From the NCBI GenBank assembly GCA_019637295.1, contig JAHBVX010000001.1, forward strand, positions 719,501-783,500: a stretch of DNA of 64,000 bases. The letters run 5' to 3'. Within the stretch, counting starts at the first letter, position 1; each line of letters begins with the position of its first letter. Origin of the DNA: Polyangiaceae bacterium (lineage in GTDB: Bacteria; Myxococcota_A; Polyangia; Polyangiales; Polyangiaceae). Of the stretch, positions 16,070-26,319 are shown in pieces. The position numbers were made by a program, and so were the translations under genes. The notes beneath the pieces are model-generated. The model did no database searches, had not been told where the DNA came from, and saw nothing but the letters and a program-made list of their open reading frames with translations.

Positions 16070-17644
16070 ATGCGCTCGATGATCATCACGGGTTTGGGGC
16101 TGGCGCTGACGCTGGCGGGGTGCAGCGGCGCGGACGACTCGGGCAGCGCTGCCGCGGTTGGCAGCGCCGCGGCAGGCGGAAGCTACGCATCGGGAGGCTT
16201 CAGCGCCGGCGGACCCATCTCGGGTTCCGGCGGATCGAGCGGCGGCTACTCGGGAACGGGTGGCGGCTCGAGCACCGCGGGAAGCGCGGGGCAGGCCGGT
16301 CAAGAGCTCGACGCGGGAGCGTCCGCGGACGCCGAGGCCGACGCCTCCGCGTGTGAGCAGCTCGATTCGGAGAAGGACACCATCCTCTTTCTGTCGTCCG
16401 ACGACTCGAACTCCATGGGCTCACCGGCGATCGCGCGCAGCCTGCTCATGGCCGGACAGAAGGTCCCGCCCTCGATGGTGCGCACCCACGAGTTCTTGAA
16501 CTACTACAACGTCGGCTATCCCGCGGCTGACGCGGGCTCCCTCAGCATCGTGACGGAACTCCGGCCCGCCGCCGCTACCGGGGAGTTCGAGCTGCAGATC
16601 GGCGTGGCGTCGCCGCCCGCCGTCAAGCCACGCCGCTCGATGGTGCTCACCTTCGTGCTCGACACCTCCGGCTCCATGGCAGGCGCCCCCATCGCGCGTC
16701 AGGCGGACGTCGCGCGCGCCATCGGCAAGCAGCTCCAGTCTGGCGATATCGTGAGCATTCTGACCTGGAACACCGCGCAGGCCGTGGTGCTCGACGCGCA
16801 CGTCGCATCGGGACCCAACGACTCCAAGTTCGTCCAGGCGATCAACGGCCTGTCCGCCAGCGGGGGCACGGATCTCTCGGGTGGCCTGAGCAAGGGCTAC
16901 GGGATCGCCCAGAAGAACTTCGCTCCGGACAAGCTCAATCGCGTCGTGCTGATCAGCGACGGCGTGGCCAACGTCGGCGTAACGGACGAGACCGTCATCG
17001 GTCAGGGCGCGATGCTCAACGACGGGGACGGGATCTACCTGGTGGGCGTGGGCGTGGGAGCGGGCGTCAACGACACGCTGATGGACACCGTCACCGACGC
17101 GGGGCGAGGCGCGTACGTGTACATCGACTCCACCGGCGAGGCGGACAAGATGTTCGGGCCGCGCTTCGACGAGGTGATGGACATCGCGGCCCGAGCGGTC
17201 CAGGTCGAGCTCAGGATGCCCTGGTACATGGCGATGAAGAAGTTCTACGGCGAGAAGTACTCGACGAACCCCAAGGAGGTGGAGCCCCAGCACCTCGCGC
17301 CGAACGACGCCATGGTCTTCACTCAGATCGTGAAGGCGTGCGACGCGACGTTGGTCGACCCGCTGCACCCGGTCGAGGTCTTCGCCCGATGGCAGACGCC
17401 GATGACCCACCAGAGCAAGGAAGTGAAGCTCGGGACCACGCTCGCTTCGCTGCTCGACTCCACGCCCAAGTACCTGCCCAAGGGCCTTGCCATCATCGCG
17501 TTCGCCGAGGCGCTGAAGGAGCCCGCGACCGCCAAGACCAGGCTAGCAGAGGCCAAGCAGCTGGTGCTCGCCGCGGGCGCGAGCGGCGACGCGGAGCTGA
17601 CCGAGGTGCAGTCGCTGATCGAGAAAGCGATGACGCTCTACTAG
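16070..17644 (+). CDS. YfbK-type von Willebrand factor A lipoprotein
   Basis: This 524-residue lipoprotein has a signal ending in LTLAGCSG and a Gly/Ser-rich linker (about residues 20-95). Next come the N-terminal YfbK-type segment (VRTHEFLNYYNVGYP) and a VWA domain with an intact metal-ion-dependent adhesion site (FVLDTSGSMAG, then a conserved Thr and Asp in SGGTDLSGG and LISDGVANVG). The C-terminal part corresponds to the domain that follows VWA in YfbK-like proteins (DUF3520). The role is probably surface adhesion or protein-protein contact; no enzyme is implied. A GGGAGGT lies 7 nt before the ATG at 16070, which fixes the start. Confidence 0.88.
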   Translation: MRSMIITGLGLALTLAGCSGADDSGSAAAVGSAAAGGSYASGGFSAGGPISGSGGSSGGYSGTGGGSSTAGSAGQAGQELDAGASADAEADASACEQLDSEKDTILFLSSDDSNSMGSPAIARSLLMAGQKVPPSMVRTHEFLNYYNVGYPAADAGSLSIVTELRPAAATGEFELQIGVASPPAVKPRRSMVLTFVLDTSGSMAGAPIARQADVARAIGKQLQSGDIVSILTWNTAQAVVLDAHVASGPNDSKFVQAINGLSASGGTDLSGGLSKGYGIAQKNFAPDKLNRVVLISDGVANVGVTDETVIGQGAMLNDGDGIYLVGVGVGAGVNDTLMDTVTDAGRGAYVYIDSTGEADKMFGPRFDEVMDIAARAVQVELRMPWYMAMKKFYGEKYSTNPKEVEPQHLAPNDAMVFTQIVKACDATLVDPLHPVEVFARWQTPMTHQSKEVKLGTTLASLLDSTPKYLPKGLAIIAFAEALKEPATAKTRLAEAKQLVLAAGASGDAELTEVQSLIEKAMTLY

Positions 17645-17685
17645 TGTGATCTGCTCGTGCCAAGACGGCGCGAGCTCGAGGCCGG

Positions 17686-19218
17686 TCACGGCGAGAGGGT
17701 GACCTCGAGGGCCGTGACGCCGGGCAGCGAGTCGCCCGGCGCGTCGCCGGCGATCTCGATGGTTCCGAGGCGATTGATGCCACTTGCGGCGTCCCAAGCG
17801 CCGTCGTTGGCGAGCCGGATGGCGTACTCGCCGTGCGCGGCGAGGGCTGGCGCGGCGTCGGGCAGCGCGAGCCCGAGCTCGTACTGTCCCGGCGGCAGGT
17901 CCGACGGCAACTGCACGACGCGCTTCGAGAGCGCGATGGGCGCGCCCGGCAGCCAGGTGCGAACCTCGACGGCCGACAGCGTCGCGCGCCACGTCGTGCC
18001 CGCGCCGCTCAAGACCAGCTGCACGGGCCGCGGGTTGAACGGCGCGGCGAAGCCCGAGTTCGCCAGCGCCACCTCGAGCTCGAACGCGCCCCCGGGCCGG
18101 GCCTTGGGCGCGAGCTTGGCGCTGACGAGGGCCAGCCGATAGCCCATGCGCCTGTCGATCTCGTCGAAGCAGCCGTCGTCTTTCCAGCGCTGGATGACGC
18201 TGGGCTCGTAGTCCAGGTTCAGGTAGCTGAAGTGCAGGCGCTCCATCTCGGCGATGGCCGTGGTGCACTCGCTGCGCTCGTGCAGCGCGCAGGTCTCGCC
18301 GCCCATGGGCACGTAGCGCGTCTCTTGCTCCAGGTAGGTCTTGAGCGCCTCGATCTGACTGGACGGATAGGTGCCCACGTCGGTGTTGCTCGAGAGGAAG
18401 CAGTCGTTGTGATGGCCCGTGCGCGCGGCGTAGCTCGGTAGGAACGCCGCGCTCTCGCTCAGCGGCGCACCGTACATCTCCTGCTTGTAGAGCGGATAGC
18501 GGAGCGCCGTGGTGCGTGACGCGGGGATGGCGTCGAGCAGCGCCTCGAGGATCTCCTTGCGATCCGCCGGATCCGCGAGCAAGTCGTTGGTGGAGGTGTG
18601 CCACTCGCCCCACGCGCCAATGAAGCCTGCCTGCACGATGGCGAGCACGTCCTCGTTGGCGGCGAGGGTAGGCGCGACCTGATTGATGTGCTCCAGGATG
18701 CGCGACTTGGGCGCGTCGGGCTCCGAGTTCGGATAGGGGCCGAAGTTGTAGGCGAAGCGCAGGATGACCTTGATGCGCGCGCTGCGCGCGGCGGCGAGGC
18801 CCGAGCTCAGGCTCGTGAGCAGCGAGGCTGGCAGCGAGCTGTCTCGGTAGTCGTCGAGCCGGACGTAGCTGTAGGCCAGCGTGTGGCCGCCGCTGGAGAC
18901 GTAGCTCAGGCTGTTCGCGCCGATCACGTTCGCGTAGCGATAGAACCCCCGCTCCGGATTCGGAAAGTTGGCGTTGCTCGACGTGAAGCTCTGCTCCGCG
19001 CTCGGCGCGAGCTGAAACCCGGGGGGCAGCCCCGAGTCTCCGCCGCTGCCCGAGTCTGCGCCGGCGCTGCCGCCCGACGTCGCCGCGTCGCCCGCACCGC
19101 CGCCCGTGCCGCCGCTCGCCGCGGAGCCCGAGGGGCCGTCGTCACCGCACGCGGCGGCCAAGGCCACCGCCGAAGCCAACGACATCCATCGCCATGTGCG
19201 CTGCATGACCCCGAGCAT
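17686..19218 (-). CDS. DUF4874/DUF4832 exported lipoprotein (glycoside-hydrolase-like)
   Basis: This 510-residue protein has a signal ending in LAAACGDDG, a Gly/Ser/Ala linker (about 30-65), then the DUF4874 start NFPNPERGFYRYAN. A TIM-barrel-like region follows, with QAGFIGAWGEWHTS, where the Glu in the GEWH motif resembles a glycosidase acid/base, and finally the beta-sandwich DUF4832 part. Family members are thought to act on carbohydrates, but no activity is established to my knowledge. The ATG at 19218 is preferred over 19206 because GGGAG lies 6 nt before it. The gene is divergent from the esterase gene with only 58 bp between starts, so the two may share regulation. Confidence 0.8.
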   Translation of the reverse strand: MLGVMQRTWRWMSLASAVALAAACGDDGPSGSAASGGTGGGAGDAATSGGSAGADSGSGGDSGLPPGFQLAPSAEQSFTSSNANFPNPERGFYRYANVIGANSLSYVSSGGHTLAYSYVRLDDYRDSSLPASLLTSLSSGLAAARSARIKVILRFAYNFGPYPNSEPDAPKSRILEHINQVAPTLAANEDVLAIVQAGFIGAWGEWHTSTNDLLADPADRKEILEALLDAIPASRTTALRYPLYKQEMYGAPLSESAAFLPSYAARTGHHNDCFLSSNTDVGTYPSSQIEALKTYLEQETRYVPMGGETCALHERSECTTAIAEMERLHFSYLNLDYEPSVIQRWKDDGCFDEIDRRMGYRLALVSAKLAPKARPGGAFELEVALANSGFAAPFNPRPVQLVLSGAGTTWRATLSAVEVRTWLPGAPIALSKRVVQLPSDLPPGQYELGLALPDAAPALAAHGEYAIRLANDGAWDAASGINRLGTIEIAGDAPGDSLPGVTALEVTLSP

Positions 19219-19276
19219 GCGCGCTCCCGGGCCTCGCACCAAGGGGCAATGCGCGTTAAAACGGCAGAACCCGCTC

Positions 19277-20248
19277 ATGACTGTCCCGTCGCGCCGTCGC
19301 CGCCTGCTGGTTGCGAGCTTGGTCGGGGCAGGGCTGCTCGTCGCGGCGTTTCTCGGCTACCGAGCGCACGCCAGCGCTGGCCTCCTGAAGCGGGAGCTGC
19401 GCTTCGGCGATCGGGAGCGCAGCTTCTACGTCCGCGTGCCACCCGGGCACTCCCGAGACCGACCCGCGCCGCTGGTGATCGCTCTGCACGGCGGAGGCGG
19501 CAGCGCGGTGTTTCTCGACAGCGCGACCGGATACTCGCTCACGCGGGAGGCCGACTCTCGCGGGTGGGTGCTCGTCCTCCCGCAAGGCGTCGCGCGAGGG
19601 TGGAACGATGGGCGACCGCCCGTAGACCGCGCATCGCGCGCGCGCGCCGGCGTCGACGACGTGGGGTTCATCCTCGCGCTGATCGACGACGCCCAGGCCC
19701 AGTACGGAATCGATACCCGCCGGGTGTTCGTGACCGGGATCTCCAACGGTGGAGCCATGGCGCTGCGCCTCGCCCTGGACGCTTCCGACCGCATCGCGGC
19801 CATCGCGCCGGTCACCATGAGCCTACCCCGCGACCTCGAGGGTCGCTCCCCCGGGCGCGCGGTGTCCGTGCTGCTCGTCAACGGCACCCGGGATCCGGTG
19901 GTGCCCTACGGCGGAGGGCAGATCCGTGTACTCGGCAAGGATCGCGGCGAGGTCCTCTCCACCCCGGCGACGCTGGACTTCTGGGCGAAGCTTCACGGTT
20001 GTACGACGCGCGCCCCGCCGCGCCTGCTCCCCGACGTGGACCCCGCGGACGGGACGCGTGTCTCCTTCGAGTCGCGCTCGGGATGTGCGGACGGCGCGCG
20101 GGTCGCGCTGTACGCGATCGACGGCGGCGGTCACACCTGGCCGAGCGGGCAGCAGTACCTGCCCGCCTCTGTCGTTGGTCGAGTCAGCCGTGACCTCGAC
20201 GCCACCCGAGCGATCTTCGACTTCTTTGCTGCTGAAGCGCCGCGGTGA
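19277..20248 (+). CDS. PHB-depolymerase/LpqC-family esterase, membrane-anchored or secreted
   Basis: This 323-residue alpha/beta-hydrolase has an N-terminal hydrophobic segment (about residues 9-28) that is a signal peptide or anchor. The oxyanion motif VIALHGGGGS is followed by the nucleophile elbow GISNGGAM (S156), the acid in VNGTRDPVVPYGGG (D206) and the His in IDGGGHTWPS (H286), so the triad is complete. The family includes poly(3-hydroxybutyrate) depolymerases, feruloyl and acetyl-xylan esterases. Context (a carbohydrate-enzyme-like neighbour) slightly favours a plant-polymer esterase, but this is inference. The next gene converges with only 3 nt between stops. Confidence 0.88.
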   Translation: MTVPSRRRRLLVASLVGAGLLVAAFLGYRAHASAGLLKRELRFGDRERSFYVRVPPGHSRDRPAPLVIALHGGGGSAVFLDSATGYSLTREADSRGWVLVLPQGVARGWNDGRPPVDRASRARAGVDDVGFILALIDDAQAQYGIDTRRVFVTGISNGGAMALRLALDASDRIAAIAPVTMSLPRDLEGRSPGRAVSVLLVNGTRDPVVPYGGGQIRVLGKDRGEVLSTPATLDFWAKLHGCTTRAPPRLLPDVDPADGTRVSFESRSGCADGARVALYAIDGGGHTWPSGQQYLPASVVGRVSRDLDATRAIFDFFAAEAPR

Positions 20249-20251
20249 CGG

Positions 20252-20998
20252 TCACGGCGAGTCGGGCGAGTCCGCGTCGGTGGGGGCTTCGGGAGCTGGG
20301 GACGACGGGTCGGGCGGCGGCGGCTCGGCGGCCGGCAACTCCAGTGTGTGCACGGCGTCACCGACGGACACGGTCACCGACAGCGCGCCAGCGCCAACGA
20401 TCTTGCGCCGCGCGAGCCACAAGCGTCCGTCGCGGTCCGTCGTGACCATCAGCCTACGACCATCGGGAAGCTCGAGCCGCACGGTCTGCCCGGCGGCGGG
20501 TCCTCGGGGGAAGACTTCGAGCGACGCGCCGCGGAGCGCGGACGACTCGATTTTCTCGACGAAGCGATTGTACTTGGTGAGATCGATGAACATGGCCGTG
20601 TAGCCAGCAACCATCAGGGGCACGCCAAGGACCGCCAGGAAGCCTCCCGAGATGGAATCCGACTCCGAGCCGACGACGTACATCCCGAGTCCGAGGGTGC
20701 CGATGCCGCCCTCGAAGACGACCACCGACGCCTGCGGGCCCTCCGAGACGCGCACTGTCTCTGCCTTGTGCTCCGAGGTGCCGCGGCGACACGAGCCCTC
20801 CTTGCTCACGACGAGCCGAGCGCCGTCGGGGTGGAGCTCGTGGGCAATGTGGAAGCGTTCGTCACAAGACGAGAAGGGCTCGGTCTTCAGAGCCGTGACC
20901 GTGCGCTGCTCGCTGCGGATCACCGGAGCGCAGCCGACCGTGCTCGCGCCCAGGCACAGCAGCACGACACCGAGCGAAGTCCTGCCGCTCGCCCTCAT
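20252..20998 (-). CDS. Lipoprotein with two membrane-like segments, unknown function
   Basis: This 248-residue protein has a signal ending in ASTVGCAPV (lipobox). The middle contains two hydrophobic Gly-rich stretches (GTLGLGMYVV and GFLAVLGVPLMVAGYTAMFI), followed by a beta-rich domain and a C-terminal Pro/Ser/Asp tail. It resembles no family I can name; myxobacterial envelope lipoproteins of this layout are common. The ATG at 20998 shares its A with the stop of the upstream gene (TGATG), so it is the last gene of a four-gene coupled operon. Confidence 0.75.
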   Translation of the reverse strand: MRASGRTSLGVVLLCLGASTVGCAPVIRSEQRTVTALKTEPFSSCDERFHIAHELHPDGARLVVSKEGSCRRGTSEHKAETVRVSEGPQASVVVFEGGIGTLGLGMYVVGSESDSISGGFLAVLGVPLMVAGYTAMFIDLTKYNRFVEKIESSALRGASLEVFPRGPAAGQTVRLELPDGRRLMVTTDRDGRLWLARRKIVGAGALSVTVSVGDAVHTLELPAAEPPPPDPSSPAPEAPTDADSPDSP

Positions 20999-21574
20999 CA
21001 GAACGCCCCGACCACCTCGAGCCCGAGCCTCGACTCGCGAATCAAGACCCGCGGCTGCCACGGGAGCGCGGTGTCCGGCGCGGGCTCCCACGCCAGCGCT
21101 GCCGCGTCGAAGGCCCCAACGAAGAGCGAGAGCACCACGAGCGTGATGACCGCGCCGCCGTCCCAGTTCTCCGGAGAGCCGAGGGCGACCGTCGCGAATG
21201 TCAGCGGCGCGCCGGCGCGGAGCCCGAGACTTCCAGCGGCCTTGCCCCAGTGATCACGCCAAGCGTGAACGGTCGGCCCTCCTAGGGCGTAGATCGCGGC
21301 TCCGCCGTACAGCACGGGGTCTCATCTGCGCGACGCCCCCATAGGTGACGGCTCCGAACGCGATCAGGTCCACCGCGAGGGTCTGGTGGCCGTACCATCG
21401 CCGCGCGGGACCACCCCGCGGTCCGTCGTCCGACTCGTGCGTCGCGTCGAAGCCCACGTCCTCTCCCGATCCCGGTGTACTCAGCCCGTCGCCGGCCGCC
21501 GAGGCGGTCACGCCCAGCACGCCGGCCAACCCGACGATCGAAAGCCTGGTCCCGCGCGCCAACCCGAGAAGCAT
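20998..21574 (-). pseudogene. Small membrane protein gene with one frameshift
   Basis: Two overlapping frames together make one plausible protein of about 190 residues. The first (from the ATG at 21574) has a signal-like start and the segment WYGHQTLAVDLIAFGAVTYG. The second continues LYGGAAIYALGGPTVHAWRD, then a membrane segment ITLVVLSLFVGAFDAAALAW, to the stop at 20998. The junction is a run of four C at 21316-21319 on the sense-complement strand: removing one base (or adding two) joins the frames. Myxobacterial proteins with a G-x-PxVH-x(7)-GK pattern after a WYG start look like this joined product, as I recall them. Either the gene is inactivated or the assembly has an indel here. Confidence 0.65.
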
Positions 21575-21583
21575 GACCCGCGA

Positions 21584-22987
21584 TCAATCCGGCGCCAGGC
21601 CCGGGCCGAGGGAGTCGAGGCGGATGCGGACGATGGTCACGGCTTGGTCGGGGAAGTGCGCCCGGGCGAAGACCTCCTCGCACGTAAACCCGAGGGCAGT
21701 CATGAAGCCGGCGCCAAGTCCCACGGCGGGCATGCCGACGATCCAGGACACCCCATCGCTCAGGCGCACGACGAGCATATCCTTCGTGCCTTGCTCGGGG
21801 TCATTCGGGTTCGAGTGAATGACTTGCCGAGCCGCATATCCGCAGCCCACGGCAAAGCCATCTACGGTGAGCTGCCCCGGATCCGAGCGCAGCCGCCGGG
21901 TGGTCTTGGCCACGGTCTCGGCGTCGGTGGAATACGGTGCCGTCATGATCGAGCGATTGACCAGCCACTGCGACGGGTTGTCCGGCAGGCCCTCCCCGTA
22001 GGTCCAGACCATGTCCCCGCCCTCGGTGCCGAAGTTGGCGACCCCGCGCTCGGGATCGTTCGGGTAGCGGATCAAATCGCGCGCGCCTTCGGCGTGGTTC
22101 CAGGTCAGGATGCCTGAGCCCACGAAGCCGCCCACGCGAAAGAACACGTCGCCGCCGAAGCCCTTGACCTCGAAGGGCGACGAACCCGTGTGGATCGTCA
22201 CCTCGTCGCTCTCGCCCCAGCGTCTACCGAACAGCCCGGACTTCCAGCGGATGACCCACTCGCTGGTCATGCGCCAGGTGGTGTGCTCGTATTGTACGAG
22301 CGGCTGCTTGTACGCGAAGTCCGGCGCCTCGCCGAGCTTGCCGCCGATGAAACCTTCGGTGCCCAGGGCTTCGCTCGACACGCCGAACAGGTAGCGGCCG
22401 CCTTCGATCCCGTGGTTGTAGAGCACGCAGGCGGTGCCGTGCTGCACGATGGAATTCTCGAGGGAACCGTCGACCGGCGCGATGATGCTGTGGCGAACCG
22501 TGTTCGCGACCGAGTCGATTCGAAACCTCGTGAACTGCACATACGACTTCTGGGCAGCCTTGTCGAACCAGAACCGTGGAGTGCCAACGGCCCCGCTGGT
22601 CGTCGTCCACGGCGTCTTCATCCGCTGGCAGGACGAATTGTTCGGCCCGGGCTGGGGGCACGGCTCCCACTCCACCGGCGGCAGCGGCTCCGCCTCGGGC
22701 CCCGGCACGTAGAACCGGCACGAGCACGAGTAGCCGGTGTACTCCAAGAAGCCCGGCGGGACTTCTTTGGGCAGGCCCAGGGGCGGACAGTGGTTCGCTC
22801 CTCCTCCTCCGCTCGCCGCTCCCGTCCCACCGCTGGGTGCTCCGCTGTCCCAGGCCCACGTTCCCCCGCTGCCGCCCGCTGCAACGTCGGGCGTGGCGTC
22901 GGGTGACGCGGGCTCGCGGGCATCGTCGCTGCAGCCGCAGCCGAGGAGCACGGCGCTCGCGACGAGGGCCTGCCACGTGCTTCGCAT
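21584..22987 (-). CDS. Large exported lipoprotein of unknown function (intact paralogue of a pseudogene at 32-33 kb)
   Basis: This is a protein of about 467 residues with signal and lipobox (VLLGCGCSDD), a Gly/Ser/Ala-rich linker to about residue 65 and a Cys-rich start of the mature domain (EYTGYSCSCRFYVPGP). A long beta-rich domain with many Trp/Tyr and GG turns follows. No catalytic motif is recognised. The ATG at 22987 makes a TGATG overlap with the upstream gene; a GTG at 22990 would give ATGA-type coupling instead. A second, damaged copy lies on the same strand 10 kb away (32046 onward), with the same SCRFYVPGP start and the same ending SLGxGxAPD, which shows this is a duplicated lineage-specific family. 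Confidence 0.8.
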   Translation of the reverse strand: MRSTWQALVASAVLLGCGCSDDAREPASPDATPDVAAGGSGGTWAWDSGAPSGGTGAASGGGGANHCPPLGLPKEVPPGFLEYTGYSCSCRFYVPGPEAEPLPPVEWEPCPQPGPNNSSCQRMKTPWTTTSGAVGTPRFWFDKAAQKSYVQFTRFRIDSVANTVRHSIIAPVDGSLENSIVQHGTACVLYNHGIEGGRYLFGVSSEALGTEGFIGGKLGEAPDFAYKQPLVQYEHTTWRMTSEWVIRWKSGLFGRRWGESDEVTIHTGSSPFEVKGFGGDVFFRVGGFVGSGILTWNHAEGARDLIRYPNDPERGVANFGTEGGDMVWTYGEGLPDNPSQWLVNRSIMTAPYSTDAETVAKTTRRLRSDPGQLTVDGFAVGCGYAARQVIHSNPNDPEQGTKDMLVVRLSDGVSWIVGMPAVGLGAGFMTALGFTCEEVFARAHFPDQAVTIVRIRLDSLGPGLAPD

Positions 22988-25900
22988 CACAACCCTTCGG
23001 GCAGCGCCGAGTGACCCGGCGTAGGCTCGAGCGGCAGGCGGTCGAGTCGCTCGGCCTGCAGGGGCTTCTTGGCTCCGGGCGGGCGCTTGACGAGCCAGTA
23101 GCCCGCTTCGTCGGCGACGGGCGTCATGGCGAACTCCCCGAGCAGCGGCTTCGACAGCTCGATTGTGGGGCTACCATCCGCGCGCCGGAAGCGCACCAAG
23201 CGGTGTCGCGGCGGCGCCTTGCCGCCGAGCGCGAGCACGACGGAGCCATCCCGATCGGTGAACAGCGCGTGCGTGAAGGAGTTGATGGGCGAACGTCGTT
23301 CGAACACGACGCGGACCCGACCGCTGTCCGGCTCGAACGTAAGCACCCGGCGGGTCACGAAGGCCGCGGGGTGAGCCGGCAGCTCGTCTACCAGCCAGAG
23401 CAGTCGATCGAGGTGGGAGTACGTTGCGGCCAGCACTTTGCCCAGAGCCTCGCTGGGTGGTACCGCCTGCCAGACCTCCTCGCTCAGGCTCCGGATCCAC
23501 ACGTCCTGTACCGGGGTCCCGTCGGCGCTACGGCCTCCCAGCAGGAACACCCGCCCGCTGCTGCGGCTGTACACGCCGGTGAAATCGAAGCGAGCCTGGG
23601 AGGACGCGCTGGTGAACAGCATGTCGATGGGGCCGTCGCCGCCGCGCCGGAGATCGGCTTGCCCGAGCACGCGGCCGCCCGCGTAGAAGACCCGCTCGAC
23701 CAACGCGGTGCCATCGCGCGTGAGGCCTACCGCCACCGGCGCTCGCGCTCCCCAGCCCAGGTACACGGACGGCTCGGCCTGGTTCAGCCACACCAGATCG
23801 CTGGCGAAACTGGTCGCGAGTGTGTTGCCGATGGGCGCGCGTAGCGCCGTGAGCGTCCCGGCCTCGGTCAGCACCCCAGGCTCCACGTCCGGTTGCACCA
23901 GCAGTACCCGCGAGATGTTGAACGGCTGGGTCACGAGGGACTCCAGTGAGCAGATCGAACAGTCGCTGTCTGGCACGCCCAGCACCGGGCCGCAGTGGGG
24001 GCAGTCGCGCACGATGATGGGAAAGAACGGCACGCCGATCGGACCGATCAGATCCACCTGGCGCGAGTATGGGTTCACAGGCTCGAAGTGGTTGGCTAGG
24101 AAGTCTGCCGGCTGACTCGGGATGTCCTTGTGCTCGTGGAAGCCCGTGCCCAGCGTGGTGTCGAGCGTCCCGATCTTGGTCTGGCCGTGCGCCCAGAAGC
24201 GACCGGCGAGCGGGTAGGGCAGCTTGTCGAACCCCTTGTCCCCTGACGGAACCCAGGTGTTGCCCCACGCGGTGCTGCTCCAGTACAGAAAGTCCTGTGC
24301 CCACTGCCAGTGACGGTTGTACAGCGAGCCCGTGACGTCGGTGCGCTGGCCGTCGGGCGCGCCGACCGCGGTGAACGACATCTTGACCCGATGCCAGAGC
24401 GACTCCTTGTCCTCCTCGATACGGCTGGCCGCGACATTCAGGTACACGTCCTCTCTCGCGGCATCCTCGGCGAAGCAGTTCACGAGCTCCAGGTCATTGT
24501 GAATGCAAAACCGATAGTGCGTCTCCGGCACCACCGCGGGGACCTCCGTCGGGGCGGTCGCGTCGCGCCGGAAAGAGCCCAGCGGAGTGAAGCGCAGGTG
24601 CTGCAGCTCGCTGACCGAGTGTCCCTTGCCGTTCAGGATCGTGCCGGGCACGATGGACGTGTTCATGATCGGCTTGAACAGCGGGCACGGCACCGGATCG
24701 CATGCGTCCCCAAGCAGTTTGGCGTCCTGGGCGATCTCGGCGTCCCGGTTGCAGTTCTCCTGAAATTTGTTCGGCACGTTGGGGCAGTTGTCCCCCGGGC
24801 CGTTGCACTCGATCGTGCAGACCCCATCGCCGTCCGGATCTGGATCTGCGCTCGGATCGCAGGCACAGAGCTCGCAAGCGTCACCGATCCCGTCCCCGTC
24901 CGTGTCCGTCTGCCACGGGTTGGAAATGCCCGGACAGTTGTCGACGTCCTCGGGCACACCGTCACCGTCAGGGTCGACCGCGTAGGAGAGTCGAAGGGAG
25001 ACCGGCTGGAACTCGGTATTACACGACGTCGCGGCAATGTCGAAGCACTTGTCGAAGTCCCTGTCGAAGGTGCAGGAGGCGAAATCGAGCGTGGAGCATC
25101 GCACGCAGGAGTCATTGAACCCGTTGCGCTGCTGGTACGTGAAGCCGCTCGGGCAGAGTGGCTGAACGTTCGTCACCGGGTAATGGTAGCTCTGATTGGC
25201 ACCTTGGCCACGGAAAGCCTTCGCGAACCAGCCATAGGCCATGGCAGTGATCGACGCGGGCACGCCGTGGTGGCGTATGAAGTCCTGGCAGGCGGCTGTG
25301 TTGGGATCGCACCCGGCTCCCGCCGCCGGTGAGTCGAACGGGCCGTTCATGCCACCGTACGAGAAGTACGGACCGAGCTGTGAGTGGAGCGCCTGGCGCA
25401 GCCCCGCGTTGATTCGCGGCTGAAGTTGCCGCGAGGCCTGCTTGCGCGCGATCGTACTGCAGTTGTCGGTCGGAAGATTCGCCAGGATGGTGCAGGCGGT
25501 GCTGACGGTCGACGAGCAGTTCGATAGATCCACGGATACGACCTCGAAGTCCGCGAGCACGGCGGGGAATGGTTCGCCCGCGACCAACCGCAGGTGCGAC
25601 CCCCACGGCCGTAGAAGCGGAGCTCTTTGAAGCGGGTCGTGATCCCGAAGCCATCGCAGGAGAGATCGTGGGCCTCGAAGCCCGTCCAGTTGCTGTAGTC
25701 GCCCAGAGCTGACGAAATCCCCGAGTTCAGTCCCTCGAGGATCTGGGTGCATAGCTGGGGACCGAAGTCGCCCAGCGCGGTCGGAGGAAGAGGATGAGGT
25801 GGTTTCGGCAGCTCGTAGTCGCACCGATTGGTGGTCAACGTGTCCAGGGCGCTGCCCGCGGGCGTCAGCGTGATCGGCATCCAGAGCCCAGTGTGTCCGC

Positions 25901-26191
25901 CGCGAGACTCGATGCGGAGCTCGTCCGCGTGGACCCGCACCAGAAGCTCGCGGTTCTGTCCCTTCAGGATCTTGCCGACCAACAGGAACGGGTCGTGCGC
26001 GGGCGCCACCACGTCGCCATTCGCCTGCAGCGCGGTCAGATCGACGGCCAGCGACGCCACGGCCGACCAGGCGAACTGCGGCGCCGGTGTACCGACGGCG
26101 ACTCTGGCGGGGTCGACCCCATCGAGCCTAACGCAAGCAGCGTGACCCAGATTTTGCTGCGTGCGTGCGTGCTAGTCATCCCGTAGCTCAT
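22987..26191 (-). pseudogene. Very large secreted protein with thrombospondin type 3 repeats, two frameshifts
   Basis: Joined across two frameshifts, this gene encodes about 1,068 residues. It has a signal peptide (from the ATG at 26191, preceded by AAGGGG), an N-terminal beta-rich domain, a Cys-rich region, and Ca2+-binding thrombospondin type 3 repeats (DPDGDGVPEDVDNCPG, DTDGDGIGDACE, DPDGDGVCT). After these come a long central domain and a C-terminal region with kelch-like strands (SRSSGRVFLLGGRSADGTP). Frame changes fall at a G4 run (26117-26120) and a G5 run (25601-25605, both read on the minus strand); one added G restores the frame at each. The largest uninterrupted piece runs from about 25600 to the stop at 22987. 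Function is unknown; it looks like a cell-surface or matrix protein. Confidence 0.7.
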
Positions 26192-26319
26192 TGTTGCCCC
26201 TTTTCTTCCCGCTCCATGCCCGCGGCCAGCGAACTGTACGTCGGCGCGCGCCGCGCGCACAAGGGTGAGAATTGGGCGCCAATGTAGGTCACCCGCTCTG
26301 CCCGAGGTACACTGGCAGC

